A stretch of 64,000 nt of DNA, taken from contig CM070502.1 of the NCBI GenBank assembly GCA_036346375.1, positions 15,724,924-15,788,923 of the forward strand, written 5' to 3'. The notes beneath the pieces were generated by a model. That model was given only the letters and a program-made list of their open reading frames with translations. It ran no database searches and was not told the DNA's origin. Below, piece after piece: positions 58,435 through 64,000 of this stretch. A program made the translations under genes and the position numbers. Numbering within the stretch: the stretch's first letter is position 1; every line of letters begins with the position of its first letter. This DNA comes from Guadua angustifolia. Lineage: Eukaryota > Streptophyta > Magnoliopsida > Poales > Poaceae.

Positions 58435-59226
58435 TAGAGATAAAAACGGATCGGATAATTTTTGGATATGGATTATGTCGAATCAAATACTTTTTGGATA
58501 GTATCAGGTCGGATACAGATACAGAATCTTTCTGTCGGATACGGATACGCTTTTGGTAACTCACTATCTGTTGGATATGGATACAGATCCGGATAATCCG
58601 AATATTTATGGACCGAATATCTGGATATGCATATGGGATGGGCCAAAGCTACACTTTTGGCCAAAAAAAAGGTTTATGAATTTTAAAATTATTTTCTAAT
58701 TTAATTAATCAACAAATCAAATTTTAATTATGAAAATTATCAAACCAACTTCAAAAATTACGACATTTTTTAGAGAAGTTCCTGACACAATCTAACATTT
58801 AAAAAATTATTTTGAAGATTTTATCTGCTTTTAAATTTTCATAAAAATTCAAACATTACTATCCTTGACAGGAAAATATTTCAAATAAGTAGCTAAAAAT
58901 GCATAAAAACTCATAAATATATAATTTATTATTTTAAATATAATTCAACAAAGAATACAAATCTTGGGTCATTACATGTTCTTTATGAATGTTTGGAGCA
59001 AATAAACTAGTTACTTTTTCTATTTTGTGTGTATAATTTAAAGGGTTTTAATGTTTCTATAGATATCTGTGATCGTATTCGTTTCGATTTGTATTCACTC
59101 CGTATCCGTATTTGGCATTATCTATATTTGTATCCATATCCGGGCTATCCGTATTCGTATCTATATTTGAGAAAAAAAATATGAAAAAAATATTATCCGC
59201 ACATATCCGATCCGTTTTCATCCCTA
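58435..59226. mobile_element. Non-autonomous hAT-like element, 792 bp
   Basis: Left end TAGAGATAAAAACGGATCGG and minus-strand right end TAGGGATGAAAACGGATCGG match in 18 of 20 bases. Flanks are CTATAGAT (58427-58434) and CTATTGAT (59227-59234), an 8-bp target duplication with one change. Subterminal GGATA / TATCC repeats fill both ends. No coding sequence is present. Confidence 0.85.
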
Positions 59227-59723
59227 CTATTGATGCAACCAGTACCTCTTCCGTACATTATGCATGATATGGGCAAGTGAAAGGACATGGGATGTCACCT
59301 AGAGGGGGGTGAATAGGCGAATTAAAAAATTTAGAACTAAATCGCAGCGGAATATAGAAACTTCGGAATGTCCGAATAATACTTCGGACTGTTCGAGTGG
59401 TTCGGATAGTCCGGGGTTATATCCGGATAGTCCGAGTTATCCGGAGTTCTATTCGGAAATCCGAATGCTCCAGAGCACACAGCTCGCAAAAGAGATCTAG
59501 GCTATTTGGGGAATATTAAATACACCAAATTAAACTAGTTAGCCTAGAATACTTGAAGCAAATAGAGATCTAGCTGAAAACTCACTAGAAAAGTAGATCG
59601 GGCAATTTCAAGATTCAAAATCAAATACTAAAGTAAGAGTAAGAAGCAAACTTGGAGACGATGATTTTTCACCCGAAATTCGGATTCTTGAGGGGATCCC
59701 ACGTCTCGCTGAGGCGGTTTCGG

Positions 59724-59871
59724 TCACACTTGAGCCGGGTCTCTTTCAACTCTTTTCCTCCCGGTGTTGCACAAATGCACTCGCCGGTGCGGCTCAGTCA
59801 CACTTGAGCCGGGGTCTCTTTCAACCCTCTTCCTCCCGGTGTTGCACAAATGCACTCGCCGGTCTTCACTT
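59724..59871. repeat. Two tandem 74-bp units inside the LTR
   Basis: TCACACTTGAGCCGGG and the following 50 bases occur at 59724 and 59798, differing at a few sites. Confidence 0.85.
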
Positions 59872-60249
59872 CTTTGATTCCTTCCCTTGCGAAGGCGAAA
59901 TCGGCCTTCACAAACTTCCCACGGCCAACCACACAAAGCACCGGTGGCTCGTATGCGACCTTCTAGCCGTCTAGGACTTCTCAACCTTCAAGAGTAACAA
60001 ATGCTCACGAAGAATAAATTTGGAGATGAAATTAAGTGCTTAACAACTCAAATCACACTCAATCTAACACCTCACTCCTTAAACTCTTGCTTACCCTTCT
60101 CACAAAGGGGATCACTTAGATCTAAGGGTAAAGAGGTGTTTTGGGGGCTCAAGAACAAGAGGATAACCCCTCAAACCAGTGGAGTAACGGCCACTTTGAA
60201 GATGGGAAGGAGGGGCCTTTAAATAGAGGTCCCCAAAAACTAGTCATTG

Positions 60250-60460
60250 GGACTGCGCAAAACCTGGATACTCTGGACTCAACCCAGATACTCCGGACAA
60301 TCCGGATACTCTAAACTCAACCCGGATACTCCGGATTGACCTAACCGAGAGGACGAATCCGAATACTCCGGACAACCCGGATACTCTGAACTCAACCCGG
60401 ATACTCCAGATTGACCTAACCGAGAGGACGAACCCGGATACTCCGGATTGGACTGAGCAA
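60250..60460. repeat. Tandem ~75-bp units rich in CCGGATACTCCGGA
   Basis: GACCTAACCGAGAGGACGAA occurs at 60338 and 60413. The intervening sequence repeats ACTCAACCCGGATACTCCGG-type blocks, with a further partial unit on the left. Confidence 0.8.
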
Positions 60461-61878
60461 CCCGACGAAAACAAGCATAACTTTTGACTCCGGACTCTGA
60501 TTTCAGTGATTTTGGACTCTACGGAAAGCTAAGAACGAGGGCTACACAACTAACAAGATCTCACTACCAAAATCTCAAAGAATAAATACAGATTTCACAA
60601 AAAATCTAAGGGAGACCTACAACTCTCACTTTCCGGCACCACCAACACCACTCTCTCTTTAAGTTTCACAAGGATGGATCACTTGAGCATTTGACACATC
60701 TAAAAGTCATTCGACATCGCATCCCTCTTAATAGTACGGTAATCCTTAGACTCAATTTAAATCAAAGATAATACAAGTTTAGAAATAGTCACTTGCCGTC
60801 TTCTTTCTTAATGCCGGTGCATGAAGACCTTCACCATATAATTGATGACATCTTCGCCTTGTCCAACTTGACTCGATTCACCTCATAAGACTCTCGTCCT
60901 ATCAACCTTGACTTTATCATCCTCTCCGATGATCTCCACGCCAAGTCGATCTTGACCTAGTCCTCAACTCTTGGTGACACCGCCGTCTTGTTGACCTCGA
61001 CTTAATGATCATCCTCCCGGATACCTTGGTCGTCATACACACACGGGATCTAATTCTTTCTAAAGCACTCATGAAAAGTATTAGCCCAAAAGCTCAATAG
61101 ATGTGAAGAAATTGATATTTGCGAGTAGTTGATTACCACAAGTGTTTCATATAAAGAAGCACAACATAAATGGAAACACTTGACATAAGAAATATTCTCT
61201 ACTAAGTGCATCATGATGAATATGTAATTGATCTATATGCACTAGAGAGATAATCATTGATATGATGAATCAATTAAATCATGGCAAGGATCACAGTCTT
61301 TACTTAAATGAAGCACATGATAGAATATACACGAATTGTACATGTGCAACAAATATTTGGAATAAGAGTAAATATGTGATCCAACACTAGATTAAACTTC
61401 ACTAAGAGAATTGTATGAGAAGATATACAACTAAAATATGTATGCACCAAGTCAATCTATAGCAATATGAAGTTTAACTCTAGTTAATACATGCATACTA
61501 AAAACAAAGCACATAATGAACTCAAATGAATATATATGCACAAATAAATATGATATGAACCAATGTGCATATATATAATCAACATGCTACTTGGAGTTCA
61601 CTATGCATTTGCACAAAAAGAATGCAATAACAAATATAGAAGAGATACCAAAATTGCATACCTTATCTTTGCTTAACCATCCCATTTGATTTTTCTCTAA
61701 ATAGATGAGACTGATACTCAACTAGGCAATAACATGTTAGTCTCATAGCAATATAATCATATTAGAGGTTTGTCATTTGTTAAGTATTAAGTTAAGCATT
61801 TACTCAATTACATAGATTGTCATTATATGTGTTTGTCATTAATCACCAAAATAACATAAATGCCTAGATGCACTTTCA

Positions 61879-62800
61879 GCAAGTTCAACCAGCAACCATC
61901 CACACCCATCTCCGGCTAGGATGACTAGGAGTATCTCAACCACCAGTTCGACCAATGACTCGAGCATGAGTCAAGGAGCTTAACCAACAGGTAAAGTCCC
62001 TCCTTAGCGACTGTGACTTTGGATCATACAAGAATTGGCTGCTATCTTATAGTTCCACATTTTCTATTCTCAGGTGTAACAAGAGTTTGACTAGTCCACA
62101 ACTCACATCGACCAGCCTTGACTAGTGCTGACCAAGATGAGTACCTTCGACCGTGACCATTGAAGACGTGTACCTTCTACAGTGATCACTGCTTGACAAG
62201 TCTTATTGTCCTACGTTGGAAAGTCTACTAGGATGGCAATAGATTTTCTTCAACCAAATAGGATTTATTTTCCATTTCTATTAGGATTTGTTTCCTTCGA
62301 TAAAATCCTTGAGTTCTACATCTGAGAGTTGTGCTGAATAGCAACAGATTTTTTCAGCCGTAAGTTCAGAGGAGTCCGTGTCTAACACCACCTCTTGACT
62401 GCACCCCCTTCTTTAGATGTCTATTTAAGTTAACTGAGCACCCTCATGAGACTTAGGTTTTTGTTAGATTGGTTTTCCACATGAAACTTCTTTGTTCTTC
62501 ACTTGAGTCAGCTAGACCAACTGTAAAGACCTATTGGAACTCCAACACCTGTCTTTAATCCCTATTCGCAATTTTAGATTACTTTCGCATTGTTCTTGCT
62601 TGTTTTTCGGTTGCTTGCAGGAATTGATCTTCGTAATTAGGTCAATTGGGCTTTGGCACAGTTGATAACAACTTGGATTTTGGTTCAATGATTGCTTGGT
62701 GTCGGTCGAGTTTCGGTCGATAGTCTGTATTGTGATGGTCATCTCCACAAATTGAGAATTATCCATCCCACCGAAAGATTGGGCCTCCACTAGTCTCACA
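61879..62800 (+). repeat. Probable LTR of another retrotransposon (start uncertain)
   Basis: The stretch ends CTCACA four bases before a Met-tRNA primer site, as an LTR should. It is non-coding, with Thr/Ser-poor short frames only. Its start is not fixed: it may lie to the left of the Sirevirus-type LTR that interrupts this region. Confidence 0.45.
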
Positions 62801-62803
62801 AGA

Positions 62804-62815
62804 TGGTATCAGAAC
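62804..62815 (+). other. Primer binding site, initiator Met-tRNA type
   Basis: TGGTATCAGAAC matches the usual TGGTATCAGAGC primer site of plant LTR retrotransposons with one change. Confidence 0.7.
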
Positions 62816-64000
62816 TTTCATTGATTAGTGAGAAATTTATAGTTTTTTTAGTAATAGATTCTTTTTTATTTACCCAGAGTTCATAAAATTGCTGCAAAAA
62901 TGTTTACCTTACCTGAACCCTTTGAGCCTTCATAGTTTTTTTTGGGTTGCGTCTTTGAATAGCATGTTGTATCATCGTGTGTAATTTCTGGTCTTAGTGT
63001 CTCGATTGTTCTAGTTTTTCTTGCTGATTTCTGTCTAAGGTTGTGCCTCCACTAATTTTGGTTGCCGAGATTCCTGTTGTTGCACCAAGAAAAGAAAGGG
63101 TTCGAGTTGGTTGCATTCTATTTGGGAATCAAGTTAGACTATCCTTTTTCCTTAAGTCTGAATTTAATATATCGAGTAGGTTATATCTTACTTGGAAAGA
63201 AATTGGTTTGGGTTATCCTTCTCCTTGTGTCTGAATTCTGAATCCGAGCCGACTTGTTTTGCCATCTCCAGAATTCGAACCGGACACTAGTCAACAAAAC
63301 TACTATAACTTTTACATACGGAGTCTGGTTTCGATATATGAGTACTCATTTCGAAGGGGACGACAAGACACATCTTAAAAAACACAAGCCATTAGTTTTG
63401 TGCCTATTTTGAACCTGAAATTCAGCCTCTAATATTGAGTTTTGGCTCCTGAAGTTTTTCGTGTTGTTTTTGTCATCTTTTAGTCATCTATTTAGCATTT
63501 TATCTCATTCCAAAATGTGATATTTTTCTTTCTATCCTTATTTGAGTCTTCAGTTGCACATTGTTGTGTAATGGATTTCCTTATTTTTTATGGTTGCAGG
63601 ACAACGGTGCTAAGTCATGGCAAGGTGAAGAATGACTGAGACTATGTGAGGTGCACCGGATGTCCAAACGGTTGAGGATCTCCAGAGGATAACCGAAGAC
63701 GGAGTCATTGCGAGCCTAGAAGACAAGAGAATGGTTCAGATGCTAGCTTGAAGCTTCTCGGATTAAGGAGAACCGTTGGATTAAGATTTAGATGATAGAG
63801 TAGCGGTCAGGTTAGCTTGCTTTGAAAAGCGTGCAAAACCCATTATATTATTGGGTTGCGGGTTAGCCCATGTATGAGTGAGAGAGTAAGTCTCAATCCT
63901 TGATGATGTTTATTGAGGGCTAAAAATGTCATCCAACGGTGAAGATTGCTCCGAGGCTATTATAAATAAAGGGGGAAGGGGTGCCTCTCTCTTGAAGGTT
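62816..64000 (+). mobile_element. Leader region of an LTR retrotransposon running off the window
   Basis: After the primer site there is about 1.2 kb without a long frame, consistent with the untranslated leader of an LTR element on the plus strand. No gag domain is reached before the window ends. Confidence 0.4.

Larger units (their letters stand above)
59293..61878 (-). repeat. Large Sirevirus-type LTR, minus strand, 2.6 kb
   Basis: Read on the minus strand it starts TGAAAGTGCATCTAGGCA with TTTTGGTGATTAATGACAAA following, and it ends CGCCTATTCACCCCCCTCTA then GGTGACA. These are the conserved start and end of grass Sirevirus LTRs and are related to 9983-11697. Many TCCGGA-containing palindromes lie at 59380-59470 and 60250-60460. 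The flanking pentamers differ (TGGGA and GCAAG), so neither a clean solo LTR nor a full element is proven. Confidence 0.7.

Overview
This window is nuclear DNA of a grass (Poaceae), most likely a panicoid- or chloridoid-type genome. The host genes have introns with GT/AG borders. The intergenic space is packed with grass-type repeats: Tat-lineage Ty3/gypsy and Sirevirus-type Ty1/copia LTR elements, hAT transposons, and Tourist-, Stowaway- and Mutator-like MITEs. No bacterial or organellar gene organisation is present. Species cannot be assigned from the sequence alone.

Layout. 1-4358 is the 5' part of a Tat-like gypsy element on the minus strand. It is inserted in a hAT end that runs to 5251. 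5.3-12.2 kb is a mosaic of a Stowaway-like MITE, Sirevirus-type LTRs, an unresolved LTR-like block and half of a second hAT family. 13.7-17.3 kb is a nine-exon Nudix hydrolase gene (minus) with MITEs in three introns. 19.1-19.9 kb is an intronless plastid 3-isopropylmalate dehydratase small subunit gene (plus), divergent from the Nudix gene. 22.9-24.7 kb holds a triplicated segment, two copies with a MITE and one without. 25.1-26.4 kb is a non-autonomous hAT-like element. 27.7-32.2 kb is a structurally complete hAT element (TIRs, perfect 8-bp target duplication) with a decayed transposase. 34.8-36.2 kb has a MITE nested in a MITE and a near-perfect 373-bp fold-back.

36.8-48.5 kb is a full-length Tat-like gypsy element (minus) with two LTRs and a perfect 5-bp target duplication. 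Between integrase and 3' LTR it carries a long extra region with a decayed, apparently intron-containing gene on the opposite strand (antisense ORF). 50.1-51.06 kb is an irregular array of degenerate 50-60 bp units. 51.3-52.2 kb is a hAT-like element that has captured a fragment of a host DUF594 gene. Three MITEs follow. 53.97-54.93 kb is an intact single-exon AP2/ERF transcription factor gene (minus). 58.4-59.2 kb is a hAT-like MITE, 59.3-61.9 kb a large Sirevirus-type LTR, and the window ends in the leader of another LTR element (Met-tRNA primer site at 62.8 kb).

Only three host genes look intact: Nudix hydrolase, isopropylmalate dehydratase small subunit and ERF factor. They act in nucleotide-sugar/NADH clean-up, leucine (or chain-elongation) biosynthesis and stress transcription, and nothing suggests that they work together. 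Everything else of substance is transposon biology. The most noteworthy items are the antisense gene in the gypsy element, the hAT-captured DUF594 fragment, the complete hAT element and its relatives, the degenerate array, and the long fold-back.
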